Positions 18,116 through 27,371 of a stretch of 51,823 nucleotides of DNA are shown piece after piece; the first letter of the stretch is position 1; each line of letters starts with the position of its first letter. The translations under genes and the position numbers were made by a program. Under the pieces are notes generated by a model. The model searched no databases. It saw only the letters and a list, made by a program, of their open reading frames with translations, and had not been told where the DNA came from. Source of the DNA: Plectonema cf. radiosum LEGE 06105 (GTDB lineage: Bacteria > Cyanobacteriota > Cyanobacteriia > Cyanobacteriales > Nostocaceae); the NCBI RefSeq assembly GCF_015207665.1, contig NZ_JADEWL010000033.1:1-51823 (forward strand). The letters run 5' to 3'.

Positions 18116-18727
18116 CCCTTTCCAGCGTTTAATCGGAACACAATCAATATCAAGTTGATCTAAACTACGAGCCACAACAAAATCAACCAAATCCTCAACT
18201 GTTTGGGGATGGTGATACCAAGCAGGGATTGCCGGAACTATTCTGGCTCCCGCTTCTGCTAAACTAACTAGATTACGCAAGTGAATCAAACTAAAAGGTG
18301 TTTCACGGGGTACGATAATCAATTTTCGCCCTTCTTTAAGTTGAACGTCGGCAGCCCTTTCTAATAAATCAGAACTTAAGCCACCAGCTAATTTGGCTAC
18401 AGTACTCATACTACACGGCATAATTATCATTCCCAAAGTACGAAAGGAACCGCTAGCAATGTTTGCTCCGACATCAGCCCAAGGATGACAGTGCAATTTA
18501 CCACCTAGTTCCACTCCCGCTTGCTGTCGCCAAAATTGCTCTTGTGCTTTGGGTTCCGACGGCATAGGGGTACCTTGTTCCGACTGCCAAACCATAAAGC
18601 TGGATTTGGATGCTACTAATTCAATAGTATATTCTGCTTCTAACAAAAATTTGAGAGCGCGAACGGCGTAAATTAAACCTGATGCACCTGAGACACCTAA
18701 TATTAATGGCTTGACGTTGTTGGACAC
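18110..18727 (-). CDS. ubiX: Flavin prenyltransferase UbiX family
   Basis: UbiX joins dimethylallyl phosphate to FMN to make prenyl-FMN, the cofactor of UbiD-type decarboxylases. The 205-aa protein has the family markers LGVSGASGLIYAVRALKFL, GSFRTLGMIIMPCSMSTVAKLAGG, RETPFSLIHLRN and PAIPAWYHHPQTVEDLVDF. The start is a GTG. In cyanobacteria the partner decarboxylase acts in plastoquinone synthesis; it is not in this window. The stop codon lies in an STRR block. Confidence 0.92.
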   Translation of the reverse strand: MSNNVKPLILGVSGASGLIYAVRALKFLLEAEYTIELVASKSSFMVWQSEQGTPMPSEPKAQEQFWRQQAGVELGGKLHCHPWADVGANIASGSFRTLGMIIMPCSMSTVAKLAGGLSSDLLERAADVQLKEGRKLIIVPRETPFSLIHLRNLVSLAEAGARIVPAIPAWYHHPQTVEDLVDFVVARSLDQLDIDCVPIKRWKGR

Positions 18728-18821
18728 TTGGTTGTTTGTGGTAATTATCTGAAACTTCTAAAACTAAAGCTGAGAATTCACTTGATAAAATTAGGAGTAA
18801 GGAAAATCTTTTTTTTTGAAA

Positions 18822-18960
18822 AACTCCTAACTCCTAACTCCTAACCCCTAACTCCTAACCCCTAACTCCTAACCCCTAACCCCTAACTCCTAACTCCCGT
18901 ACAGACGTAGCATTGCTACGTCTCTACAATTCTTAACTCCTAACTCCTAACTCAAAACTT
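18822..18960. repeat. STRR array (CTCCTAA class) with inserted small palindrome
   Basis: About fourteen units of CTCCTAA/CCCCTAA with 7-bp period lie between the RNB gene and the UbiX gene. They are interrupted at 18902-18922 by an inverted repeat with arms AGACGTAGC and GCTACGTCT around a short centre. The palindrome resembles the one at 23631-23658 in its GTCTCTAC end. Confidence 0.85.
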
Positions 18961-18965
18961 ACTAT

Positions 18966-21293
18966 CTATTCATTTTCATAATCATCTAAATCGTCCGATT
19001 CGTAATTATGCGGTACATAGTAGCCCGTTGGTTCATCGCGATCGCCTGGGGAACCATCGCTACCAACAGTTACCAAATCAATCTGCTGACGGTAATAATC
19101 TACACTTTTCACCTGGACAGATACACGGTCGCCCAATCGATAGGATGCCCGATTTTTACGACCGAATAATGCTTGCTGCCGAGCGCGATATTCATACCAA
19201 TCGTCTTTAAGAGAACTAACGTGTACCAGCCCTTCCACCCGTAAAGGCACGTGATTAATTTCTTCCGATTCTGGCTGCGGCACCTCAATTTCTACAAAAA
19301 AGCCGTATGATTGAACACCAGTAATTACGCCACTGAAGACCTCGCCAATCCGCTGTTTCATTAAAGCCGCTCTTTTGAGCCCTTCCAAATCAGCTTCAGC
19401 TTCTTGGACTTCCTTTTCTCTATCGTTGATTTGGGTAATCACCCTTGCTAAATCGATTTGTAATTCCTGGTGTAGCTCCGGAGCTAAGACATTCCAGTTA
19501 ATTTCACCGTGAGAATTACTCGAACGGAGATTCACCCGTTCTTTGACACGAGTATTACGGCGATCGCGTCCGTTTTCAATTAAGGCATAAAATACCCTTT
19601 GCATGAGTAAATCGGGATAACGCCGTAAGGGAGCAGTACAATGAACGTAACCGTCTGGCAGCGCTAAACCAAAATGTCCTCCTTGATTAGTCGTGTAAAC
19701 AGGTGGTTTGAGAGTATCTTGCAACAAATAAGTCAAAACTTGTTCCGAAGCAGATTCTGCAAACACTTTAGTTAAGTGTTGATAATCCAAGGGTTGAATC
19801 TCAATGTCATCCGGGAGCGCCAGTTCTACACCTAAATTAATTGCCAGCTTGAGCATTTCCTGAACGTCTTCCGGATCGGGTGCGCCCTGAACCCGCCACA
19901 CCGCAGGAACGCCCAAAGCATTTAAATGATTTGCCATTAATTTATTTGTTAACAGTACTAATTCCGTTAACAGACAACTAACCGGGGAATCGGTTTCGGT
20001 TACGCACCCGCTCGCACCTTCATCATAAAAGGGGTTTTGTTTGCAAGGCAGATTTAACTGTAAGCTGCCCCTAGCCAAACGTTGTTCTTTAAGAACTGTT
20101 GCTAAAGCTTGCAATTGTTGCAACATTTCTATCACTTCCGGAGATTCTTTAGTATCATTCACCAGAACTCCCAAAGCTTGCTTTTGGTTTAAATGTTTGT
20201 CAACATTAATCACACTCGGTTGAATTTCCCATTCCAGAACAACTCCGGTTTCCCCATCCAAAGTAATCAGAAAAGAAATCGCCAAACGGTCGCTTCCTGT
20301 AACCAAAGAACTTCTTGCCGCTACACCATCGGGTAGCATTTGCAATACCAAATCCCCTAAGTAAACAGTTCTTCCTCGCCTTAAAGCTTCGCGGTCTAAG
20401 GCTTCATCTGGCTGTACATAATGGGAAACATCAGCGATATGAAAACCCAGTAACCAATTGCCTTCCTCGGTTTCTTCTAGGGATATGGCATTTTCCCTAA
20501 CTATTACCGAATCAGCATTAAAGCCAATGCTAATAGTAAACTTTTCTGTTAAATCCAGGCGATTTTTGCGGTCTGCTTTCAGTATCCGTTTAGGTAATTT
20601 AGCGGCTGCGTCTTCGATATTAGCCGGAAAAGTACGGGAAAGGTCGTGTTTGCAGGTAACTAAATCAATATCGGCTGCGGCTTCCGCATCGCTACCGAGG
20701 ATTTGCACCACTTTACCCAGAGGTGGGTACTGAGCGAGGGGATAGCGCAGTACTTGTACATGAGCCAGATGGTCGATTGCATTTTCTAACTTAATCTTAT
20801 TTTCTTGCAATTTGAGTTCAAACAGCAGCCGATCATCTAAAGGTACGGCGCGAAAACCTCCTTCTATCTGCTTAATTCGCGCTAACAAAGTGTGATTAGA
20901 ACGTTCCAAAACCAACTTGACTTCCCCTTCTGGAGAACGTCTGCGGCTACCTTCTTTGAGAATTCTCACCAAAACGCGATCGCCATTCCAAGCATTGCTC
21001 AAATGACTTTCCCGGATGTAAATATCTTCAGCAGCTTCTACATCTTGAATTGCAAAACAAAAGCCTTTAGAAGAACATCGAAGTTTAGCTTCAATCAAGG
21101 AATCTTCCGAAATACGTCGGTACTTACCTCGTTCTTTTGCCAAAATTCCGATTTTTTCTAAAATTTCTAAGGCAATTTCCAGTTTTTGTATACTCTCATC
21201 ATCTTCACAACCAAGTTTTTTCTCCAGAAGTTTGCGAGCTACCAATTTATCATCAGTAAAATTGGCAAGGAGTGTAGCGATTGAAAATTCCAT
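18966..21293 (-). CDS. RNase II/R family (RNB) protein, catalytic Asp cluster altered
   Basis: The 775-aa protein has the RNase R layout: an N-terminal helical/winged region, cold-shock-like domains (about 60-200), an RNB domain (about 245-600) and a C-terminal S1 domain (about 645-750, GEVFSGVITGVQSYGFFVEI). The RNB domain keeps GFHIADVSHYV and APLRRYPDLLMQR. However, the magnesium-binding cluster of active enzymes (a D after TI, then D-x-D-D-A) reads TIS at 253-255 and VRENA at 265-269. All four expected aspartates are replaced and no frameshift is evident. I therefore call the family but doubt normal exonuclease activity. It may be a paralogue with an RNA-binding or regulatory role (Zam-like). 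Confidence 0.85.
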   Translation of the reverse strand: MEFSIATLLANFTDDKLVARKLLEKKLGCEDDESIQKLEIALEILEKIGILAKERGKYRRISEDSLIEAKLRCSSKGFCFAIQDVEAAEDIYIRESHLSNAWNGDRVLVRILKEGSRRRSPEGEVKLVLERSNHTLLARIKQIEGGFRAVPLDDRLLFELKLQENKIKLENAIDHLAHVQVLRYPLAQYPPLGKVVQILGSDAEAAADIDLVTCKHDLSRTFPANIEDAAAKLPKRILKADRKNRLDLTEKFTISIGFNADSVIVRENAISLEETEEGNWLLGFHIADVSHYVQPDEALDREALRRGRTVYLGDLVLQMLPDGVAARSSLVTGSDRLAISFLITLDGETGVVLEWEIQPSVINVDKHLNQKQALGVLVNDTKESPEVIEMLQQLQALATVLKEQRLARGSLQLNLPCKQNPFYDEGASGCVTETDSPVSCLLTELVLLTNKLMANHLNALGVPAVWRVQGAPDPEDVQEMLKLAINLGVELALPDDIEIQPLDYQHLTKVFAESASEQVLTYLLQDTLKPPVYTTNQGGHFGLALPDGYVHCTAPLRRYPDLLMQRVFYALIENGRDRRNTRVKERVNLRSSNSHGEINWNVLAPELHQELQIDLARVITQINDREKEVQEAEADLEGLKRAALMKQRIGEVFSGVITGVQSYGFFVEIEVPQPESEEINHVPLRVEGLVHVSSLKDDWYEYRARQQALFGRKNRASYRLGDRVSVQVKSVDYYRQQIDLVTVGSDGSPGDRDEPTGYYVPHNYESDDLDDYENE

Positions 21294-22479
21294 GCACTGA
21301 ACCGACCTTTAGTCAAAACATCGTTTTTTTTTAATTGGTTCGCCCGATTGCGTATACCCTCACCACAAAAAAGAAGTCATGTCAGAAACGAATTACCCGC
21401 CCCCGCAGGAAGGTATTGCACAATTATCTCAGAGTTTGTTTGACAAAAAGTTCCAACATCATTCCCAATCTGACAAAGCACGCCTGAAATAAATAATTAT
21501 TACCCACCCCGCCCGAACCAATTACGAGTAGCGGAGCTTTAAAAGGTAACAAGCCAACAATCAAGGCACCTGACTAGTTTTTCGTTTATCGGTTTGCGGT
21601 TAACCGGAGAAGCCCGGTCATCGCAGGCTCCGTCGTTTCACGGTGGAGTAACGATGACTAGTTGATGTTCAATTGTTCGCCACGTTCGGGTGCTTAAGTG
21701 CCGCCAAACTCTGAGAATGTACTCGGAAAAACTGCCCCTTACCGAACTGCCCCTTATGTAGAATCGGTAACAATCAGGTCAGCAACGAAACCGCGCAGTG
21801 AGGTGGAACCATTACTTCATTATTGTAGATAAGGAGCGTACTTCCAGAACTATTTTCTGGATAGCAATTTGGGTAATTAGTATAGCATTTATAGTAACAC
21901 CACTAAAAATTACTCACTACTCAGTCAAAAAATGACCGGGGAACGCCGGTCATCACAGGCTGCGTCGTTTCACGGCTCCCGTACCGATTACCGACTCCAA
22001 GATTCGCTACAACCGAAACACTTAACCGACTTCGTTACAGCAAGACAGATACTCTAACCAAAATAAAACTACAGCCATCTGGTAGTTAGGACGTAATGCA
22101 ACGCCACAATTGCCATAATTAAATTATGGAGAAACATATATAAAATTACCCCGACCATAGCCTTATATGTGTTAGGTTAGTTTGCGGTGCAACCTTTAAC
22201 TATTTTTCTTTGCAGAAAAATATCTAAGACAGCCTGTGTCGGCACCGTCGGTAAACACCATAACACATCAAAAGCTTGTAACAAGTTTTTTGATACACCA
22301 TTGGACTATACATCAAGCAGGAAAAATTTTTCTCAGTCCAAATTCTTGCTTAATTAATTCAAGTCAGAAACAGATTTCAGTTTTCTGGTTGCAGTTGAAA
22401 TCAAGACTTAAACTACTTAAACTTAAATTTTGATCGGCAACCATCCACATTAAAGCAGACTTAAATTGGTAGAAATATT
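21294..22479. other. 1.2-kb gap with two copies of a structured element
   Basis: The gap lies between the divergent RNB gene and the plus-strand gene at 22480. Copy 1 (21602-21656) and copy 2 (21933-21990) share a hairpin [RACCGG, 6-base loop, CCGGTC] followed by ATC-R-CAGGCT-S-CGTCGTTTCACGG. Other small hairpins are TCCAGAA/TTCTGGA (21842-21860) and CCATAAT/ATTATGG (22112-22128). A 37-codon ORF starts at 21379. I recognise no known RNA family (RNase P RNA, tmRNA, SRP RNA and cobalamin riboswitch signatures were looked for and not seen). It may encode a noncoding RNA, a long leader, or a decayed mobile element. Confidence 0.5.
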
Positions 22480-23391
22480 ATGTTGGCTCAATTTCAGAGC
22501 TTGTATCCTACAGGTAGCCTCATCTCAGAATTAGTACAAATTTACAACGGTAAATATATTGTCCGCTCTAGCGTGCAAATTGAAGGCGTAACCCGCGCCA
22601 CAGGAATGGCAGCAGCCGAAACCATTGAAGAAGCAGAAGATCGAGCTAGAATTCGGGCATTAATGGTTTTAGTAACTAAGGATGAACCCCAAGCACAAGT
22701 ACAGCAACAAGTAATTGAACAAAAAGAAGTTATAACTTCTCCACAACCTAATTTACAGTTATTTTCAAATCGTTCTTTGAGTGTTCGGGCGGATCAAGCT
22801 GTTGAGTATACCAATACCAACCCAAACTTTACTGAGGCAACCCAAACTATAGCCTCCCAAACTCCCATAACTTCACCAAGTAATTCTATTGAAGTGCCAC
22901 AATCTGCCCCATCCAACAGTCCAGAAGCATTCTTAGCAAATGATCGCAGTGATATTTACGATCAAGATTTAGATAAACCGTTGCCTATTCCCACATATGA
23001 CGAACCGGATTTTGATACACCAATAGAAGATAGGGATATTATGTCCGATTACCAATCGGAAGCGGAAGAAAATTCTACTCCGAGTAATGTTACCCCCATT
23101 AATCGAAGCGCTGAAACTAATTCCACTCAAAAAACACCAAAAACAAGCACAACCAAAAGAAAGAAAAAGACCGAACCCGTTGATTTATCTGACGTAATTG
23201 CCAAAACCGACGTTGAGCTTGAGCGTCTCGGTTGGACACCACAGGAAGGAAGAGAATATTTGATCAACACTTACGGTAAACGAGGAAGAACTTTACTCAC
23301 CGAAGAAGAATTACTCGATTTTCTCAATTATCTAGAATCTCTACCCGCACAAACAAACTTGTTGGAAACAGATCCCCTGGCGGGATTTTAA
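22480..23391 (+). CDS. Conserved cyanobacterial protein, possible annealing-type domain
   Basis: The 303-aa protein has two conserved ends and a disordered middle. Residues about 7-65 (YPTGSLISELVQIYNGKYIV, then EGVTRATGMAAAETIEEAEDRARIRAL) resemble the short fold of Rad52/ERF-like single-strand annealing proteins, where a 'GxATG...AE..ARxRAL' pattern is common. Residues about 250-295 (DVELERLGWTPQEGREYL, TYGKRGRTLLTEEELLDFL) form a small UBA-like helical module seen at the end of such proteins. The middle is Ser/Pro/Asn-rich. Family membership is inferred by pattern only; I would otherwise call it hypothetical. Confidence 0.55.
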   Translation: MLAQFQSLYPTGSLISELVQIYNGKYIVRSSVQIEGVTRATGMAAAETIEEAEDRARIRALMVLVTKDEPQAQVQQQVIEQKEVITSPQPNLQLFSNRSLSVRADQAVEYTNTNPNFTEATQTIASQTPITSPSNSIEVPQSAPSNSPEAFLANDRSDIYDQDLDKPLPIPTYDEPDFDTPIEDRDIMSDYQSEAEENSTPSNVTPINRSAETNSTQKTPKTSTTKRKKKTEPVDLSDVIAKTDVELERLGWTPQEGREYLINTYGKRGRTLLTEEELLDFLNYLESLPAQTNLLETDPLAGF

Positions 23392-23397
23392 AGTTGT

Positions 23398-23900
23398 GAG
23401 ATGGTAATGGGTAATGGGTAATGGGTAATGGGTAATGGGTAATGGGTAATAGTTGATTGCATTAGTTCTGATGGGTTAAAGTAGTGCGTTGGCGTAGCCT
23501 GCCCCGGAGGGGCATACTTCTAGCTCGCTGGTTGTAACGAGGGAGCGAGACCCGGACACTACGAGCGGGTTACCCCGCAAAATTAATGTGGTGGAGTACT
23601 AGTACTCTATTTCATTAGTTATGCGGGGTTGTAGAGACGCGAAATTTCGCGTCTCTACATAGTTTGGGGGATAAATGAACCCGTCAGAATAAATGAAAAA
23701 GACCACTAGTAATGCGGGAAATAATTAATTTTGATGGACACGCTACGCTAATACTTTCAAATCTTAACTTCAATTACCAATTCCCAATTCCCAATTCCCA
23801 ATTCCCAATTACCAATTCCCAATTACCAATTACCCATTACCCATTACCCATTACCAATTCCCAATTACCAATTACCAATTACCAATTCCCAATTAAAAAA
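23398..23900. repeat. Opposed STRR arrays plus nested palindromes
   Basis: 23403-23448 holds six GGGTAAT units on the plus strand. 23772-23895 holds the complementary sense (CAATTCC/CAATTAC/CCATTAC units). Between them lie TGCCCC-GGA-GGGGCA at 23500-23514, CTCGCT/AGCGAG arms near 23524-23549, ACCCCGCA (23572-23579) paired with TGCGGGGT (23622-23629) around the palindrome GAGTACTAGTACTC (23594-23607), and a 28-base perfect palindrome at 23631-23658. The apparent ORF across 23712-23969 is just translated repeat. The region separates a plus gene from the convergent ndhJ. Confidence 0.85.
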
Positions 23901-23965
23901 AATACCCCCGATTTGACTCGTGGGGTAATATTATTACTTTTAATTTACTTAATTTACAAATTGCA

Positions 23966-24490
23966 TTAATAAGCGTCTTGCAATTCATAAAAATCTGGCG
24001 AAACATAATCCTTACGCAAAGGAAATCCTACCCAATCTTCCGGCATTAAAATCCGTTTTAAATTTGGGTGTCCTTCATAGATAATGCCGAACATATCGTA
24101 GGACTCGCGCTCTTGCCAATCTGCTGTTTTCCAAATCCAATACACTGAAGGTACTGTTGGATTTTCACGAGACAAGAATACTTTTACACGTACTTCTTCT
24201 GGTCTATCAGCGTTATCACTGACTTTTACCAAATGATACATGGAGACTAACTGTTCTCCGGGTCCTAAATCTATACCACACTGACACTGAAGATAATTAA
24301 ATCCATAAGCGTACAAAGCGGTACAAATGGGTAGAAGAAAATCCGACTCTACCTTAATTACTTCTACTCCACTATGGTCGGCTTCTAAAGTCTCATGAGC
24401 AAAGTCGTTTTCAGTTAACCACTTCGACACTTTCCCCGCTTCTACAGGGGACTGTTCCTCAGCCGGTACTGGTTTTGATTCTTCAGCCAC
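23966..24490 (-). CDS. ndhJ: NAD(P)H-quinone oxidoreductase subunit J
   Basis: NdhJ is a subunit of the connecting module of cyanobacterial NDH-1, which takes electrons from ferredoxin to plastoquinone for cyclic flow, respiration and CO2 uptake. The 174-aa protein carries the complex I 30-kDa signature [22 protein letters not shown] (residues about 135-156, in parts) and GFPLRKDY. The start is a GTG overlapping the end of ndhK by 8 bases, with a strong AGGAGG site. It is the last gene of ndhC-K-J. Confidence 0.96.
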   Translation of the reverse strand: MAEESKPVPAEEQSPVEAGKVSKWLTENDFAHETLEADHSGVEVIKVESDFLLPICTALYAYGFNYLQCQCGIDLGPGEQLVSMYHLVKVSDNADRPEEVRVKVFLSRENPTVPSVYWIWKTADWQERESYDMFGIIYEGHPNLKRILMPEDWVGFPLRKDYVSPDFYELQDAY

Positions 24491-25220
24491 CTTCGACCTC
24501 CTCTTGCTTTTGTGAAGCTAATATAGCAGGCGGTACAGGCATACCAATGCTTTCAGTTAACTCCTTGGGTGGAGCGATGCGAGTTTCCGAGCGTAAATAT
24601 TGTCCTGTGAGAATTTGTTCCACAGGCTTCATATTGTGAGTTGTGCTGTAATAGCGGTGAGTTTGCTTGATTAAACCCCGCTCCTGCATAGAATCATCAG
24701 CAATCTTTTTCCGCAACTTGATAATTGCGTCAATAATCGCTTCCGGACGTGGAGGACAACCGGGTAAATAAACATCTACCGGAATCAGTTTATCAACTCC
24801 CCGGACTGCGGTAGGAGAATCCACACTGAACATTCCACCGGTAATAGTGCAAGCCCCCATGGCAATTACATACTTGGGGTCTGGCATTTGTTCGTAAAGA
24901 CGTACTAACTGGGGTGCCATCTTCATGGTGATTGTACCGGCTGTGATGATTAAATCCGCTTGACGGGGGCTAGAACGAGGGATTAAGCCAAAACGGTCAA
25001 AATCAAACCGAGAGCCGATTAAAGCCGCAAATTCAATAAAGCAGCAAGCAGTACCGAATAATAAAGGCCACAAACTAGAAAGTCGCGCCCAGTTGTAAAG
25101 GTCATCAACGGTAGTTAAAATGACATTTTCCGATAGTTCTTGAGTCACACTGGGGCGCTGTATCGGATTGAGAATACGCTCTTGATTCTGTGCTATGGGT
25201 TTTGTATTATCTAAGACCAT
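24483..25220 (-). CDS. ndhK: NAD(P)H-quinone oxidoreductase subunit K
   Basis: NdhK carries the [4Fe-4S] cluster N2 that hands electrons to plastoquinone in NDH-1. The 245-aa protein has the cluster ligands in [21 protein letters not shown] and [10 protein letters not shown], all present. The C-terminal extension after about residue 190 is typical of cyanobacterial forms. It overlaps ndhC by 10 bases and ndhJ by 8, so the three genes are translated from one message. A GGAGC ribosome site precedes the ATG. Confidence 0.97.
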   Translation of the reverse strand: MVLDNTKPIAQNQERILNPIQRPSVTQELSENVILTTVDDLYNWARLSSLWPLLFGTACCFIEFAALIGSRFDFDRFGLIPRSSPRQADLIITAGTITMKMAPQLVRLYEQMPDPKYVIAMGACTITGGMFSVDSPTAVRGVDKLIPVDVYLPGCPPRPEAIIDAIIKLRKKIADDSMQERGLIKQTHRYYSTTHNMKPVEQILTGQYLRSETRIAPPKELTESIGMPVPPAILASQKQEEVEGG

Positions 25221-25573
25221 TCCAAAGCTCCTTTACGCCATGCGTAGACTAGGGCAACTACGAGAATTCCTATAAAAACAAGCGCTTCAATAAATGCAAG
25301 TAAACCCAGACGATGGAAGGCAACTGCCCAAGGATATAAGAATACGGTCTCAACATCAAAGACTACGAAGACCAGCGCAAACATATAGTAGCGGATATTG
25401 AACTGAATCCAGGCTCCACCAATGGGTTCCATGCCAGATTCGTAAGTGGTGCGCCGTTCCGGGTTGCGACTGCTCGGTCGCAAAAGTTTGGAAGCAGATA
25501 AAGCTAGTGCAGGCACCAAGCTGCACACTATTAAAAAGCCTAAAAGATATTCGTAACCGGAGAGGACAAACAC
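25211..25573 (-). CDS. ndhC: NAD(P)H-quinone oxidoreductase subunit 3
   Basis: NdhC is a small membrane subunit of NDH-1 next to the quinone site. It shows three membrane helices and the conserved segments [20 protein letters not shown] and [21 protein letters not shown] use the GTG at 25571-25573 ([13 protein letters not shown]) because it gives 120 aa, the standard length; the frame stays open to another GTG at 25666, which would add 31 residues with no family likeness. It is the first gene of ndhC-K-J. The start has no strong ribosome site, so the choice rests on homology. Confidence 0.94.
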   Translation of the reverse strand: MFVLSGYEYLLGFLIVCSLVPALALSASKLLRPSSRNPERRTTYESGMEPIGGAWIQFNIRYYMFALVFVVFDVETVFLYPWAVAFHRLGLLAFIEALVFIGILVVALVYAWRKGALEWS

Positions 25574-25762
25574 AATAAGTACAAATCCGTTATTGACGAA
25601 ATAAACATCGTAATTTTCTTTTACATTATATCGATTTGAGCGTTTTAAAACCTGTGAAATGGACACCGATAGGGATTTGATTACTTTTCGCTTTTCATAG
25701 AAATATCTGACAATTGTGTCATAATTTTTAACGTATATTTAAGCTTTGCCTTGTCTGGCATC

Positions 25763-26098
25763 ATGAGCGAACAAGTTGTTGAAAATACTGAGCTAGACCG
25801 CTATGAGTGCCGTGCCTGCGGTTACGTCTACGAACCAGAAAAAGGGGATGATAGCCATAACATTCCCGCAGGTACTGCTTTTGCGGATTTGCCCATAACC
25901 TGGCGCTGTCCGGTTTGTACGGCAAAAAAGAAAGCTTTTGAAAATGTTGGTCCTGCCGGGACTGCTTCCGGCTTTTCGGAAAATCTTGGTTATGGATTTG
26001 GCGTTAATAAATTGACACCCGGTCAAAAAAATATCTTGATTTTTGGTGCTTTGGCTCTTGGTTTCTTGTTTTTTATCAGTCTCTATGGCTTAAAATAA
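25763..26098 (+). CDS. rubA: Membrane-anchored rubredoxin
   Basis: RubA is needed for photosystem assembly in cyanobacteria and chloroplasts. The 111-aa protein has the two iron-binding knuckles [10 protein letters not shown] and CPVCTAKK (all four Cys present), a linker, and a C-terminal membrane helix (about residues 90-108, [19 protein letters not shown]). I chose the ATG at 25763; a TTG four codons upstream is possible. It starts the conserved run rubA-ycf48-psbEFLJ and diverges from ndhC. Confidence 0.95.
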   Translation: MSEQVVENTELDRYECRACGYVYEPEKGDDSHNIPAGTAFADLPITWRCPVCTAKKKAFENVGPAGTASGFSENLGYGFGVNKLTPGQKNILIFGALALGFLFFISLYGLK

Positions 26099-26205
26099 GG
26101 AGCCATGTTTGTAATGGTGGGCACATAACCCACCTACAATCACTAAAGCTTTCAATACAAAAATTAAGAAAATTAACAAAAAGTTAACTGATAGAACTGA
26201 TAAAA

Positions 26206-27228
26206 ATGTTATCAACTTTGAAAATTAGCAAAAAAATAGTGGCATTGTTGGCGATCGCCCTCATGTGTGTCGGTTGTAGTAATGTTCCTTCCATGAGTTA
26301 CAACCCTTGGGAGCCAATTTCTATACCAACTGATGCCAAACTATTTGATATTGCTTTTACCGACAACCCCAATCACGGTTTTATCGTTGGTGGTAAGGCT
26401 GCTCTTTTAGAAACCCAAGATGGTGGTGAAACATGGAAACCGATCGCTTTGCAGTTGGGTGATGAAAACTACCGTTTTAATGCAATTGATTTTGCCGGGA
26501 ATGAAGGCTGGATAGCTGTGGAACCTTCTACATTGCTACACACTAATGATGAAGGTAAAACTTGGTCAAGCATTCCTTTGAGCGAAAAATTACCCGGTAA
26601 TCCCGTTTCGATTGTGGCTTTGGGTGAAAATAGCGCCGAAATGGCTACGGATGTCGGAGCAATATACAAAACTACCGATGGGGGTAAAAACTGGAAAGCC
26701 CAAGTCGCCGAATCTGTTGGAGTTGTACGTAATATTGAACGTTCCGAGGATGGTAGATATATAGCAGTTTCTGGTAAAGGTAACTTTTATTCCACTTGGG
26801 AACCCGGACAAAATGCTTGGGTGCAGCACAACCGCAATAGTTCTCGCAAAGTAGAAAACATGGGCTTTGCTCAAAATGGACAAATGTGGATGTTAGCACG
26901 GGGTGGACAAATACAATTTAGTGAACCGAATAATTCGGAACAATGGCTGGAAGCTCAATATCCAGAATTGTCCACAAGTTGGGGGTTGCTCGATTTAGCT
27001 TACCGGACTCCATCAGAAATTTGGGTTAGTGGTGGTAGCGCTAATTTACTCCGCAGCACTGACGGAGGGCAAACCTGGGAAAAAGACCGCGATGTCGAAG
27101 ATGTTGCAACAAATTTTTACAAAATAGTTTTCTTATCCCCAGAGAAAGGATTTGTGATCGGAGACCGTGGTTTTTTATTGAAGTATCAGCCTGATATTGC
27201 ACCATCTACGGAATCATCTAAAGCTTAA
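26206..27228 (+). CDS. ycf48: Photosystem II assembly factor Ycf48 (HCF136)
   Basis: Ycf48 binds newly made D1 and helps build the PSII reaction centre at the thylakoid lumen side. The 340-aa protein has an N-terminal signal with a lipoprotein-type Cys (ALMCVGCSN, residue about 25) and a seven-bladed beta-propeller built of repeats of the form TxDGGxTWxxI, for example TQDGGETWKPI, TTDGGKNWKAQ and STDGGQTWEKD. It follows rubA by 107 bases and precedes psbE by 143. Confidence 0.96.
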   Translation: MLSTLKISKKIVALLAIALMCVGCSNVPSMSYNPWEPISIPTDAKLFDIAFTDNPNHGFIVGGKAALLETQDGGETWKPIALQLGDENYRFNAIDFAGNEGWIAVEPSTLLHTNDEGKTWSSIPLSEKLPGNPVSIVALGENSAEMATDVGAIYKTTDGGKNWKAQVAESVGVVRNIERSEDGRYIAVSGKGNFYSTWEPGQNAWVQHNRNSSRKVENMGFAQNGQMWMLARGGQIQFSEPNNSEQWLEAQYPELSTSWGLLDLAYRTPSEIWVSGGSANLLRSTDGGQTWEKDRDVEDVATNFYKIVFLSPEKGFVIGDRGFLLKYQPDIAPSTESSKA

Positions 27229-27294
27229 AATAATTTTTTGCTGGTAAATTCAGCTTAAAAATATTTATCCTCAATTATGAGAATATGTTGCAAG

Positions 27295-27322
27295 TTGTAA
27301 CTCTTTCTTAACTTTGTAGGAT
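27295..27322 (+). promoter_or_regulatory. Possible psbE promoter
   Basis: TTGTAA (27295-27300) and TAGGAT (27317-27322) are spaced by 16 bases in the gap before psbE and would start a leader of about 45 bases. This is a pattern guess only; psbE could also be read from rubA-ycf48. Confidence 0.3.
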
Positions 27323-27371
27323 AATAGACACATCAGTCATTTAGCCGTATTTTTGATAGGTAAGTAGACAA

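Noticed and set aside
18966-21293. Several plus-strand ORFs opposite the RNB gene
   Set aside because: They are antisense shadows of a long conserved gene.
21720-21780. Cobalamin-riboswitch-like ACTGCCCCTTACC motifs
   Set aside because: Two copies of ACTGCCCCTT are present but the rest of the conserved core (such as GCCACTG and the kissing-loop arms) is missing.
22236-22433. 65-aa plus-strand ORF upstream of the 22480 gene
   Set aside because: Amino acid composition is random-looking, there is no ribosome site and no recognisable motif.
23712-23969. 85-aa plus-strand ORF
   Set aside because: Most of it is a heptapeptide-like translation of the CAATTCC/CCATTAC STRR, without coding character.
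25574-25666. 31-residue N-terminal extension of NdhC
   Set aside because: The frame is open to a GTG at 25666, but the extra residues have no family likeness and the GTG at 25573 gives the standard 120 aa.
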